Below the pieces are notes generated by a model. The model ran no database searches. It saw only the letters and a program-made list of their open reading frames with translations, and had not been told where the DNA came from. From positions 1 to 15,182 of the forward strand of contig JBCDGN010000094.1 of the NCBI GenBank assembly GCA_038751255.1: a stretch of DNA of 15,182 bases, given 5' to 3'. A program made the position numbers and the translations under genes. Source of the stretch: JANSYP01 sp038751255 (GTDB taxonomy: Bacteria > Pseudomonadota > Alphaproteobacteria > Rhodobacterales > Rhodobacteraceae). Positions 1 to 6,648 of this stretch are shown here, piece after piece. How positions within the stretch are numbered: the first letter of the stretch is position 1; every line of letters begins with the position of its first letter.

Positions 1-22
1 CACTGAATAGCGATACGATGGG

Positions 23-2638
23 TTAGTGCACCACAGCATCAGCAGGCGGTTGGCGGTTCGACGCGCTGATGCGGTCACCCACGATCAGCCCATCGGCGCC
101 CGCGCTGACGGTGACAGTGTCACCATCCTTAACGTCACCAGCCAAAAGCATCTCGGCCAGTTGATCCTGCAACGCACGCTGGATCACGCGTTTTAGAGGC
201 CGTGCGCCGAAGACCGGATCATAGCCCTCATCCGCGAGCCACTGCCGCGCGCCCTCGTCGAGTTCCAGCGAGATCTTCCGAGCAGCCAGGCGTTTACGCA
301 ACCGGGCCATCTGGATATCGACAATCCCGTCCATATCGCCCCGACCAAGCCGGTCGAAAATGATGGTCTCGTCCAAACGGTTAAGGAACTCCGGCCGGAA
401 ATGTGCCCGAACGGCATCCATGACATCGCGCTTGGCATCTGACGCATCGGCTCCATCGGGCAATTGGCTGAGCGCTTGAGCGCCAAGGTTCGATGTCAGA
501 ATGATCAGCGTTTGCTTAAAGTCCACCGTCCGGCCTTGGCCATCGGTCAGTTGACCATCGTCCAAGACCTGCAGGAGCACGTTGAACACATCCGGATGCG
601 CCTTTTCGACCTCATCGAAGAGAACGACTTGATAGGGCCGCCGCCGCACCGCTTCGGTCAAAACACCGCCTTCATCATAGCCGACATAGCCTGGAGGCGC
701 GCCGATCAGACGAGCCACGGAATGTTTCTCCATGAATTCGCTCATGTCGATCCGCACCATGGCGCTGTCATCGTCGAATAGAAACTCTGCCAGTGCTTTG
801 GTCAGCTCAGTCTTCCCAACACCGGTTGGTCCAAGAAAGAGGAACGAACCCAACGGACGGTTTTCGTCGTTTAGGCCAGCCCGCGCCCGGCGCACAGCAT
901 TTGAGACTGCGATCACCGCCTGGCGTTGACCGACGACGCGATGGCCAAGCTCTTCTTCCATCCGCAAGAGCTTCTCGCGTTCACCTTCGAGCATTTTGGC
1001 GACCGGAATTCCTGTCCAGCGCTCGACGACACTTGCGATTTGTTCAGGGCGAACGGTTTCGGCCACCATGAGCTCTTTGTCAGAGTTTTCGGTCTCGGTC
1101 AGACGTTTCTCCAAATCGGGGATGATGCCGTAGCTGAGCTCCCCAGCTTTGGCCAGGTTACCTTCGCGCTTGGCTTGATCGAGCTCGGCACGCGCTTTGT
1201 CGAGTTCCTCTTGGATGTCCCGCGTGCTGGCCAGCTTGTCGCGTTCTGACTGCCATTGCGCAGTCATCTCGGCCGATTCTTGCATCAACTCCGCAAGTTC
1301 CCCTTCGAGGTTTTCCAGCCGGTCCTTACTGGCCGTGTCATCCTCTTTCTTCAAAGCCTCTGCTTCGATCTGCTTTTGCAAGATCTCACGATCAAGGGCA
1401 TCGAGCTCTTCGGGCTTGCTGTCCACTTGCATGCGCAGACGCGAAGATGCCTCATCCATCAAGTCGATGGCCTTGTCCGGCAGGAACCGGTCGGTGATGT
1501 AGCGGTGGCTCAGTGTCGCGGCAGCAACCAACGCACTGTCACTGATACGTACCCCGTGGTGGAGTTCGTACTTCTCTTTGATCCCGCGCAGGATCGATAC
1601 CGTGTCCTCTGCCGTCGGCTCTGTCACCATGACAGGTTGGAACCGGCGGGCAAGCGCCGCGTCTTTTTCCACGTGTTTGGTGTATTCTTCGAGCGTGGTG
1701 GCTCCGACACAGTGCAACTCGCCACGTGCCAGCGCCGGTTTGAGCAAGTTTGAAGCATCCATCGCGCCATCGGTTTTGCCTGCGCCCACAAGCGTATGCA
1801 TCTCGTCGATGAAGAGAATGATCTCGCCGGCTGCAGAGGTGACCTCGGAGAGGATCGATTTCAAACGCTCTTCAAACTCACCACGATATTTCGCACCTGC
1901 AATCAGAGCGCCCATATCCAGCGCCATAAGCTTTTTGTTGTGCAAAGATTCCGGCACATCGCCATTGACGATGCGCAAAGCCAAGCCTTCTGCGATCGCG
2001 GTTTTACCCACACCGGGCTCCCCAATCAGGACCGGGTTATTCTTGGTCCGGCGGCTCAGAACTTGCATGGTCCGTCGGATTTCCTCGTCACGTCCAATAA
2101 TTGGGTCAATCTTGCCTTCGCGCGCGGCTTCGGTCAGATCGCGGGCGTATTTCTTCAACGCTTCATAGCTGTCCTCGGCCGAGGCACTATCGGCGGTGCG
2201 CCCTTTGCGGATGTCATTGATCGCGGCATTCAGTTTCATTGCCGTCACTGCACCTGCATCCAGCGCGTCTTTGGCGGCTGAACGCACAACAGCAAGGGCG
2301 GTCAACAAACGCTCCACAGGCACGAAACTATCGCCCGCCTTGTCGGCAATCTTCTGCGCCTCATCGAGAACTTTGGCGGTCTGCTGGTCCATGTAAACCT
2401 GACCGGTGTCGCCTGAGACGATGGGCAGCTTACCAAGCGCCGCATCAAGGGCCTCAAGCACGCGTTCCGGCGCACCGCCAGACCGTTTGATGAGATTGGC
2501 GGCAAAGCCTTCTCCATCATCGAGCAAGGCTTTCAAGATATGTTCAGGTGTGAGTTTTTGGTGCCCTTCCCGTAGGGCTATGGTCTGCGCAGCTTGCAAA
2601 AACCCGCGAGACCGCTCGGTGAACTTTTCCAAGTCCAT
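23..2638 (-). CDS. clpB: ATP-dependent chaperone ClpB (protein disaggregase)
   Basis: Cytoplasmic Hsp100 AAA+ unfoldase. By family knowledge it forms a hexamer that pulls polypeptides out of aggregates together with DnaK/DnaJ/GrpE. The 871 residues match the usual full length. An N-terminal domain (about 1-150) precedes NBD1, with Walker A GEPGVGKT at 206-213 and Walker B ILFIDE near 274-279. A charged coiled-coil middle domain covers about 405-525. NBD2 has Walker A GPTGVGKT at 603-610, Walker B VVLFDE at 671-676 and a GARP sensor-2 motif at 811-814. Pore-loop tyrosines sit in KYRGEFE (Y251) and GYVGYDEG (Y651/Y654). The middle domain separates it from ClpA and ClpC. The ATG is preceded by a strong GGAAGGAG about 8 bases upstream. 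No Met or Val codon lies at the place where E. coli makes its shorter internal-start form (near residue 149). A sigma-32-type promoter lies upstream. Confidence 0.98.
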   Translation of the reverse strand: MDLEKFTERSRGFLQAAQTIALREGHQKLTPEHILKALLDDGEGFAANLIKRSGGAPERVLEALDAALGKLPIVSGDTGQVYMDQQTAKVLDEAQKIADKAGDSFVPVERLLTALAVVRSAAKDALDAGAVTAMKLNAAINDIRKGRTADSASAEDSYEALKKYARDLTEAAREGKIDPIIGRDEEIRRTMQVLSRRTKNNPVLIGEPGVGKTAIAEGLALRIVNGDVPESLHNKKLMALDMGALIAGAKYRGEFEERLKSILSEVTSAAGEIILFIDEMHTLVGAGKTDGAMDASNLLKPALARGELHCVGATTLEEYTKHVEKDAALARRFQPVMVTEPTAEDTVSILRGIKEKYELHHGVRISDSALVAAATLSHRYITDRFLPDKAIDLMDEASSRLRMQVDSKPEELDALDREILQKQIEAEALKKEDDTASKDRLENLEGELAELMQESAEMTAQWQSERDKLASTRDIQEELDKARAELDQAKREGNLAKAGELSYGIIPDLEKRLTETENSDKELMVAETVRPEQIASVVERWTGIPVAKMLEGEREKLLRMEEELGHRVVGQRQAVIAVSNAVRRARAGLNDENRPLGSFLFLGPTGVGKTELTKALAEFLFDDDSAMVRIDMSEFMEKHSVARLIGAPPGYVGYDEGGVLTEAVRRRPYQVVLFDEVEKAHPDVFNVLLQVLDDGQLTDGQGRTVDFKQTLIILTSNLGAQALSQLPDGADASDAKRDVMDAVRAHFRPEFLNRLDETIIFDRLGRGDMDGIVDIQMARLRKRLAARKISLELDEGARQWLADEGYDPVFGARPLKRVIQRALQDQLAEMLLAGDVKDGDTVTVSAGADGLIVGDRISASNRQPPADAVVH

Positions 2639-2640
2639 GT

Positions 2641-2706
2641 GTGTCTCCTTCCATAAGCGCCCTTTTCGATTTCCACACCTCGTTTGAGAGCATGTGGAGG
2701 AAGGGC
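2641..2706 (-). promoter_or_regulatory. Foldable clpB 5' leader, possible RNA thermometer
   Basis: The clpB leader contains nested inverted repeats. TCCACA (plus-strand 2672-2677) is complementary to TGTGGA (2693-2698), with a small CTC/GAG stem (2679-2681, 2686-2688) inside. Directly outside this, GGAAGG (2699-2704) can pair with CCTTCC (2647-2652), which is the Shine-Dalgarno region read on the minus strand. An alternative outer stem pairs GCCCTT (2659-2664) with AAGGGC (2701-2706) and leaves the Shine-Dalgarno free. The two outer stems share bases 2701-2704, so they exclude each other. Heat-opened leaders are known for some heat-shock genes. The pairing is seen directly; thermometer function is inference. 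Confidence 0.4.
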
Positions 2707-2716
2707 CTTGCCTATG

Positions 2717-2745
2717 AAATGGGCACGCAACGAAAGGATCACAAG
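2717..2745 (-). promoter_or_regulatory. Sigma-32 (RpoH) heat-shock promoter of clpB
   Basis: Read on the minus strand, a -35 element CTTGTGA (2739-2745) is separated by 14 bases from a -10 element GCCCATTT (2717-2724). The RpoH consensus is CTTGAAA, 11-15 bases, CCCCATNT, so the -10 matches 7 of 8 positions and CTTG is exact. Transcription would start near 2709, giving a leader of about 70 bases. A heat-shock promoter is what is expected for clpB. Confidence 0.75.
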
Positions 2746-2796
2746 CGTTCTACGAAGTAAAAATCCACTCGCAGACACTGGATGAATGGCAGATGT

Positions 2797-2829
2797 TGAA
2801 GGTGGCCGAGGGCAAGATGGCCACCTTCA
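2797..2829. repeat. 11-bp perfect inverted repeat, possible terminator
   Basis: TGAAGGTGGCC (2797-2807) and GGCCACCTTCA (2819-2829) are exact reverse complements around an 11-base loop. The repeat lies just after the stop of the spondin-domain gene and before the clpB promoter, so it could end the upstream transcript or protect its 3' end. No T-run follows on either strand, so it is not a classical intrinsic terminator. Confidence 0.45.
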
Positions 2830-2844
2830 CTTGGGGACGCGCTT

Positions 2845-3699
2845 TTAGCGCGTTTTAGAGCGGCGGAACGCGCGGAGGCCGCCCATTGCCAAAAGACCGC
2901 TGAGCCCAAGAACAGCGCCAGCGGGCAAAGGCACCGGTGCAGCAACCTCGGTGATCGTGATCCGAGCCAGAGCAAAACTTGCACGATCATCGGCGAAATT
3001 GAGCAACGAGCCATCCAAAGCACCGGCGGGCGTGACCGCGGACCCGAATTCGCTTGGCAGGTTTTCGGCAAGCGTCACCACACCGCCTTCATCTGCACCA
3101 CCGACACCGTTTGGTGGTGTGTTTGCGTTGGTCACAAAGGCTGGACCTTCAAGGGCGTCATTGATTTCTGTTCCGGCGTCGTAGAACTGCTCGGCGGTGA
3201 TCTCGATGCTTTGGGGTCCTAAGAAGTTCCCAGCTGCGTCAAAGATCTCATAGGCAAAGGGATTGTCATTGCCAAAAAACAAGTCGTTCGACGGGATCAC
3301 CATAGAGAGGAGTGTAAGATAGCGGTTGTTCAAAGCATCCGCCACATCGATAACTTCAACCGCAGACTCGCCGGGCGAAATGGGTGGGAAACCATCGCCA
3401 GGGGCGGCCACCACAAATCCTTGGGAGCCAGGGGCGGCCGCAATGCGTTCATCGCGAACCGTGCTGGGGTCGCCGAGCTCGGCGAGAATCTCGATGCCAT
3501 CCGAGGCTGCTGCATTGAAAGTGAAGGCATCGAAGCTGCCATCGTGCAAGCCAAAGTAAACCGGAGTGAAGGAAAAGCTGCCGGAGGGCTGAAGGTTCTC
3601 AACGGTGACCTGCAATTGGGTTGCAGCGTGAGACGCGCTGGCAGAAACACCCACCACTAAGGTAAGCGTCGCCAGCCCCGCAAGGCGGGATCTGAGCAT
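2845..3699 (-). CDS. Exported spondin-domain protein with VPLPA C-terminal sorting tail
   Basis: A 284-residue protein. Residues 1-25 form a signal peptide with probable cleavage after ASHA. Residues 27 to about 250 resemble the spondin_N fold (VENLQPSGSFSFTPVYFGLHDG and the following acidic segment). The C-terminus has the three parts of a PEP-CTERM-like signal: VPLPA at 256-260, a hydrophobic stretch at about 261-275, and a basic end (FRRSKTR). By family knowledge VPLPA tails of Rhodobacteraceae are processed by a dedicated exosortase, which suggests delivery to the cell surface or matrix; no exosortase gene is in this window. The ATG follows GGAGT at suitable spacing. The gene stands alone, divergent from pyrF. 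The ligand and role are unknown. Domain assignment is by eye. Confidence 0.85.
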   Translation of the reverse strand: MLRSRLAGLATLTLVVGVSASASHAATQLQVTVENLQPSGSFSFTPVYFGLHDGSFDAFTFNAAASDGIEILAELGDPSTVRDERIAAAPGSQGFVVAAPGDGFPPISPGESAVEVIDVADALNNRYLTLLSMVIPSNDLFFGNDNPFAYEIFDAAGNFLGPQSIEITAEQFYDAGTEINDALEGPAFVTNANTPPNGVGGADEGGVVTLAENLPSEFGSAVTPAGALDGSLLNFADDRASFALARITITEVAAPVPLPAGAVLGLSGLLAMGGLRAFRRSKTR

Positions 3700-3801
3700 G
3701 GGGATACTCCTTGATTAATTGATAGGACGCGACGGCTTACCGCCACGTTATGTTGCTAACAGCGGGCGCTCTTTTTCCGAAAACACGTTGCACCCCAGTG
3801 T

Positions 3802-3819
3802 TGTGAGCGGATGTGAGCG
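3802..3819. repeat. Direct repeat TGTGAGCG in the pyrF/spondin divergent region
   Basis: TGTGAGCG occurs at 3802-3809 and again at 3812-3819. The 10-base period places both copies on the same face of the helix, as in operators bound by paired regulator subunits. It lies between two divergent genes, 68 bases before the pyrF ATG. No regulator can be named. Confidence 0.3.
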
Positions 3820-3832
3820 ACGTTGGGTAAAC

Positions 3833-3860
3833 TTGCAACCAAAGCGCTCGCAGGTAAAAG
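3833..3860 (+). promoter_or_regulatory. Candidate housekeeping promoter of pyrF
   Basis: TTGCAA (3833-3838), a 16-base spacer and TAAAAG (3855-3860) each match the sigma-70 consensus at 4 of 6 positions, 26 bases upstream of the pyrF ATG. A palindromic AGCGCT occurs at 3843-3848 in the spacer and again at 3861-3866, so the pair could form a hairpin at the transcript start. The match is weak. Confidence 0.3.
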
Positions 3861-3886
3861 AGCGCTGACGGACGTGTGAGGTTCAG

Positions 3887-4582
3887 ATGGCCAAAACCGA
3901 CAATCGCTTGATCATCGCGCTCGATGTACCTGATGCCCTCTCTGCTTTGCGTATGGTCGAGCAAATTGGTCCTGATGTGGGGTTCTACAAGATCGGGTTG
4001 GGCATGCTCACCGGCGGGGGTCTCGGCTTGGCCAACGAGCTGAAACAGGATCATGGCAAACACATTTTCCTGGATATGAAGCTCTTTGATATCGGTAACA
4101 CCGTCGAAGCCGCCGTGCGGGGTTTGGCGCAGTTCGATCTGGATTTTCTGACTGTGCATGGCGATCCCCATGTGGTCGAGGCTGCCAAACAAGGTGCCGC
4201 AGGCGCGGATATGAAAATTCTGGCGGTGACAGTGCTCACTTCGCTGGATCGGGGCGATCTGGATGATTGTTTGATCCAGCCGGGTGATCTGCCAGAAATA
4301 GTGGCCGAGCGGGCCTCGCGGGCCTTTGAGGCGGGTGCTGATGGGGTGATTGCGTCCGCCCAAGAAGCCGCTTTGATCCGCGCTCTACCAGGATCCGAAG
4401 GCCGATTGATCATTACCCCTGGCGTGCGTCCTGCGGGCGAGGAGATGGGCGATCAAAAAAGGGTTGTGACACCTGGCGCCGCAATCTCCGCCGGCGCCGA
4501 TCACATCGTCATCGGCCGACCGGGTCTGGACGCGCCCTCCCCTCAGGCCGCCGCCGCGGCGATCCTTGCGGACCTTCCTTAG
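3887..4582 (+). CDS. pyrF: Orotidine 5'-phosphate decarboxylase
   Basis: This enzyme decarboxylates OMP to UMP, the last step of de novo pyrimidine synthesis, in the cytoplasm. The 231 residues are the normal bacterial length. The barrel begins with the LDV strand (D12 region) and the FYKIG lysine near 35. The catalytic signature is FLDMKLFDIGNT at 61-72, with the Asp-x-Lys and following Asp of the conserved charged network. The phosphate-binding end shows PGVRP and IVIGRP. A Shine-Dalgarno TGAGG sits about 6 bases before the ATG. The gene is monocistronic, divergent from the spondin-domain gene and convergent with the DadA-like gene. Confidence 0.97.
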   Translation: MAKTDNRLIIALDVPDALSALRMVEQIGPDVGFYKIGLGMLTGGGLGLANELKQDHGKHIFLDMKLFDIGNTVEAAVRGLAQFDLDFLTVHGDPHVVEAAKQGAAGADMKILAVTVLTSLDRGDLDDCLIQPGDLPEIVAERASRAFEAGADGVIASAQEAALIRALPGSEGRLIITPGVRPAGEEMGDQKRVVTPGAAISAGADHIVIGRPGLDAPSPQAAAAAILADLP

Positions 4583-4625
4583 GTCTCCAGCTCAGTCTTT
4601 CAGTTTTTGCGCTTTAAGACCTGAA

Positions 4626-4706
4626 AAGGGGTGCTCCCGCCCCTTACGGCGCGCATCTCAGATGCACGCCTAAGCGTTGGGCCGCGCAGGCGGGTACCCC
4701 GCCTGC
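4626..4706. terminator. Hairpins between convergent pyrF and dadA-like genes
   Basis: Two inverted repeats lie between the converging genes. AAGGGG (4626-4631) pairs with CCCCTT (4640-4645). GCAGGCGGG (4686-4694) pairs with CCCGCCTGC (4698-4706) around a 3-base loop, a very stable 9-bp stem 7 bases beyond the minus-strand stop. Neither is followed by a clear T-run, so they may stop polymerase poorly on their own but can block readthrough or degradation from both sides. Confidence 0.45.
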
Positions 4707-4713
4707 TCCGCGC

Positions 4714-5967
4714 TCATTCAGGCTGGAGCGTGTTGCCGGCAACCGAGGTCGGCCGATCATTGGCCAACTGGCCATCGACGACCTGACCGATCATCGCCGC
4801 GGTTGCTCCGGAAAGCGTCCAACCCAAATGGCCATGACCGGTATTGTAGAACACGCGGGCGTCCCGTCCCTGCCCGACCCGAGGCATCATATTGGGCATC
4901 ATGGGACGCAGACCCGCCCAGGGCACCACCTGCTCGGTTGAGACAGCGGGGAAGTAGCGCTCGCACCAGCGGATCAGCGGTTCGACCCGGTCCATGCGAA
5001 TATCGCGGTTTTCACCATTGAACTCGGCAGTGCCCGCCAGACGGAAACGTGAGCGTCCGAGCCGCGAGGTGACGATTTTTGCGTCGTCATCGAGCAAGGA
5101 CACCGTAGGCGCGGCCTCTTGGCTGGCATGGTCGAGCAAATTGACGGTGATCGAATAGCCTTTAACTGGATAGACATTCACCCGGTCCCCAAAACCGCGC
5201 GCCAATGTGCGACTGCCGACGCCGGCACAAACCACGACCTTGTCATGAAGCCGATCCGCTCCTCCGGCAATCACGCGTACCCCGCCAGTTTCCAAGTTTG
5301 CAGTGGTGATCTCTTGGCCCATTGCGAAACGCACCCCTTGGGCGCGGAGCCACTCTGCAACGCCAAAGCTGAACTTATGGATGTCGCCAGTGCTGTCGCT
5401 TTCGGTCAAAAACCCGCCCGCAAAATCGCCGGTGAGCGCAGGCTCATGGGCTTTCACCTCGCCTGGGGACAGCTCTTCGCGTTTCAATCCTGCCTCGGCA
5501 TAGAGGGCTGTCACCTTCCGCGCTTTATCGAGTTCGGCCTTTGTCTTGTAGAAATGCAAAATGCCCGCCGGGCTGTGATCGAAATCGACACCTGCCTCTT
5601 CGGCCATCCCCAACAATACATGCCGTGCCCGCATCGCCATACGCGCTGTGTCGATTGTGTTGGCACGATAGTTCGGGATCGCGGCCATGAACTCGGCCAT
5701 CCAGCTCAATTTGTGCCAAGATGGTTTGGGGCTCATCAGAAGCGGCGCGTCGGAGCGGACCATCCATTTCAGCCCCTTGAACACCGTCGCCCAAGAATTC
5801 CAAACCTCGCCATTGCTGGCAGACAACTGGCCGCCATTGGCAAAGCTAGTTTCCATCGCTGCGTAGCGCTGGCGATCATAGACTGTAACCTGATGTCCAC
5901 GACGATGTAGGTCAAAAGCGGTGGTGATGCCGGTAATACCGGCACCGAGGATAGCAATATCGGCCAT
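4714..5967 (-). CDS. dadA: DadA-like FAD-dependent D-amino acid dehydrogenase
   Basis: A 417-residue DAO-family flavoenzyme. The dinucleotide fold is at the very N-terminus (IAILGAGITGITTA, GxGxxG) followed by the acidic end of strand two (VTVYDRQ). The C-terminus has the family PWAGLRPMMPN and NTGHGHLGWTLS segments that contact FAD. By family knowledge such enzymes deaminate D-amino acids oxidatively and pass electrons to the respiratory chain. The start at 5967 is chosen because the GxGxxG follows directly and AGGAG lies about 10 bases upstream; an in-frame extension to 6054 would run into the riboswitch. The usual DadA segment after the first strand is replaced by ANGGQLSASNGEVW, so this is a divergent subgroup. 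Control by a glycine riboswitch suggests glycine or a glycine-derived compound as substrate or signal. Substrate is inferred, not seen. Confidence 0.85.
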   Translation of the reverse strand: MADIAILGAGITGITTAFDLHRRGHQVTVYDRQRYAAMETSFANGGQLSASNGEVWNSWATVFKGLKWMVRSDAPLLMSPKPSWHKLSWMAEFMAAIPNYRANTIDTARMAMRARHVLLGMAEEAGVDFDHSPAGILHFYKTKAELDKARKVTALYAEAGLKREELSPGEVKAHEPALTGDFAGGFLTESDSTGDIHKFSFGVAEWLRAQGVRFAMGQEITTANLETGGVRVIAGGADRLHDKVVVCAGVGSRTLARGFGDRVNVYPVKGYSITVNLLDHASQEAAPTVSLLDDDAKIVTSRLGRSRFRLAGTAEFNGENRDIRMDRVEPLIRWCERYFPAVSTEQVVPWAGLRPMMPNMMPRVGQGRDARVFYNTGHGHLGWTLSGATAAMIGQVVDGQLANDRPTSVAGNTLQPE

Positions 5968-6000
5968 CTGAACAGTCTCCTGGCGCAGGGCACGGGGTGT

Positions 6001-6014
6001 GGGTCGGTTGACCC
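6001..6014 (-). promoter_or_regulatory. Small hairpin between glycine riboswitch and dadA-like start
   Basis: GGGTC (6001-6005) and GACCC (6010-6014) form a 5-bp stem with a 4-base loop between the second aptamer and the ribosome binding site. No T-run follows, so if it belongs to the expression platform, control would be at translation rather than by termination. Confidence 0.3.
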
Positions 6015-6035
6015 GTGCACGCGCCCCCTCCGTGT

Positions 6036-6203
6036 AGGAACCTGAGAGATTCACTCGATCCGGACCATCCGGTTACGAGCTTGCTCCTTCGGTGGATGCG
6101 CAAGGCATCTCTCTTCGGAGTGTCTAAGACTATGACCGGTCCATGTGCCTGAGAGTTTTCGGGGCGATTGCTCCTTCGGCGGTGGTTTCCCACGCTCTCC
6201 CGG
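6036..6203 (-). promoter_or_regulatory. Tandem glycine riboswitch (two aptamers)
   Basis: Read on the minus strand, two copies of the glycine-aptamer core are present. Aptamer 1 (about 6203-6143) has GGGAGAG, then CCGAAGGAGCAA, then CTCTCAGGCA. Aptamer 2 (about 6117-6036) has AGAGAGATGCC, then ACCGAAGGAGCAAG, then ATCTCTCAGG. GAGAG and CTCTC close P1 in each. Aptamer 2 carries a long extra arm (CTCG/CGAG and CCGGA/TCCGG). A linker of about 25 bases joins them. By family knowledge these aptamers bind glycine and usually switch on glycine breakdown or efflux genes; here the only downstream gene is the DadA-like dehydrogenase. Confidence 0.93.
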
Positions 6204-6211
6204 TCAATCAC

Positions 6212-6240
6212 AAAATAGCGTCTCGGAACCCACCGCGCAA
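6212..6240 (-). promoter_or_regulatory. Candidate promoter for the riboswitch/dadA-like transcript
   Basis: On the minus strand TTGCGC (6235-6240), a 17-base spacer and TATTTT (6212-6217). Transcription would begin near 6205, right at the 5' edge of aptamer 1, which is the main argument for it. The -35 match is only 3 of 6. Confidence 0.4.
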
Positions 6241-6297
6241 TTTAATTTTGGATGAAATCGTCCAGAGTTGCTGCGATATATTGGACATTTACCAGGC

Positions 6298-6648
6298 CTA
6301 CTCAGCGTCGGAGGGACCTCTTTGGGCCAATGCATCTGTCACCTGACGACGTTCGGCTTCTGGCAGGGTTTCCACGACCTCCAGAACGGCCCGTAAATCG
6401 GCCCTGACGCTGTGCAACCGATCAATCAAGCCCATCACGATGGCCAGAGCGTCATCCTCCAGATCAAGACTATCGCAAAGTTCACAGGCCAAACGCAGCC
6501 GGGCTGCATCGGTCTGGTTAAAGGCGGGTGGGGTCTCATCGCGCTGGATCGGGATCACGATCCGGGTTTCAACGAAGCGCATCAGCATCACGCGATCCAA
6601 ACCGGGCACCGCTGCGATAACCTCTTCCTCGCTATAGATCAGGCTCAT
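6298..6648 (-). CDS. cbpM: Chaperone modulator CbpM
   Basis: A 116-residue protein of the CbpM/GutM-like family. By family knowledge it binds the J domain of CbpA and blocks its co-chaperone and DNA-binding activity. The N-terminus (YSEEEVIAAVPGL) and the FVETRIVIPIQRD segment resemble the MerR-like helix-turn-helix fold of this family. The rest is helical, with a typical leucine-rich C-terminal half (LACELCDSLDLEDDALAIVMGL). Its ATG overlaps the cbpA stop as ATGA (6645-6648), so translation is coupled and the two proteins are made together, which strongly supports the assignment despite low sequence conservation. The end (QRGPSDAE) is unremarkable. Confidence 0.85.
   Translation of the reverse strand: MSLIYSEEEVIAAVPGLDRVMLMRFVETRIVIPIQRDETPPAFNQTDAARLRLACELCDSLDLEDDALAIVMGLIDRLHSVRADLRAVLEVVETLPEAERRQVTDALAQRGPSDAE

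Noticed and set aside
1578..2168. A 196-codon open frame on the plus strand opposite clpB, and several others along 464-2687
   Set aside because: They lie fully antisense to the well-conserved clpB, have low-complexity Ser/Arg-rich translations and no family resemblance; they are a by-product of GC-rich codon use.
3737..4363. A 208-codon open frame on the minus strand opposite pyrF
   Set aside because: It shadows a clear pyrF and its translation shows no recognisable domain.
5119..5910. A 263-codon open frame on the plus strand opposite the dadA-like gene
   Set aside because: Antisense shadow; the minus strand carries the conserved flavoenzyme motifs and a riboswitch.
5968..6054. Longer in-frame start for the dadA-like gene
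   Set aside because: The extension would translate the second glycine aptamer, and the GxGxxG fold begins right at the ATG at 5967, which has a good ribosome binding site.
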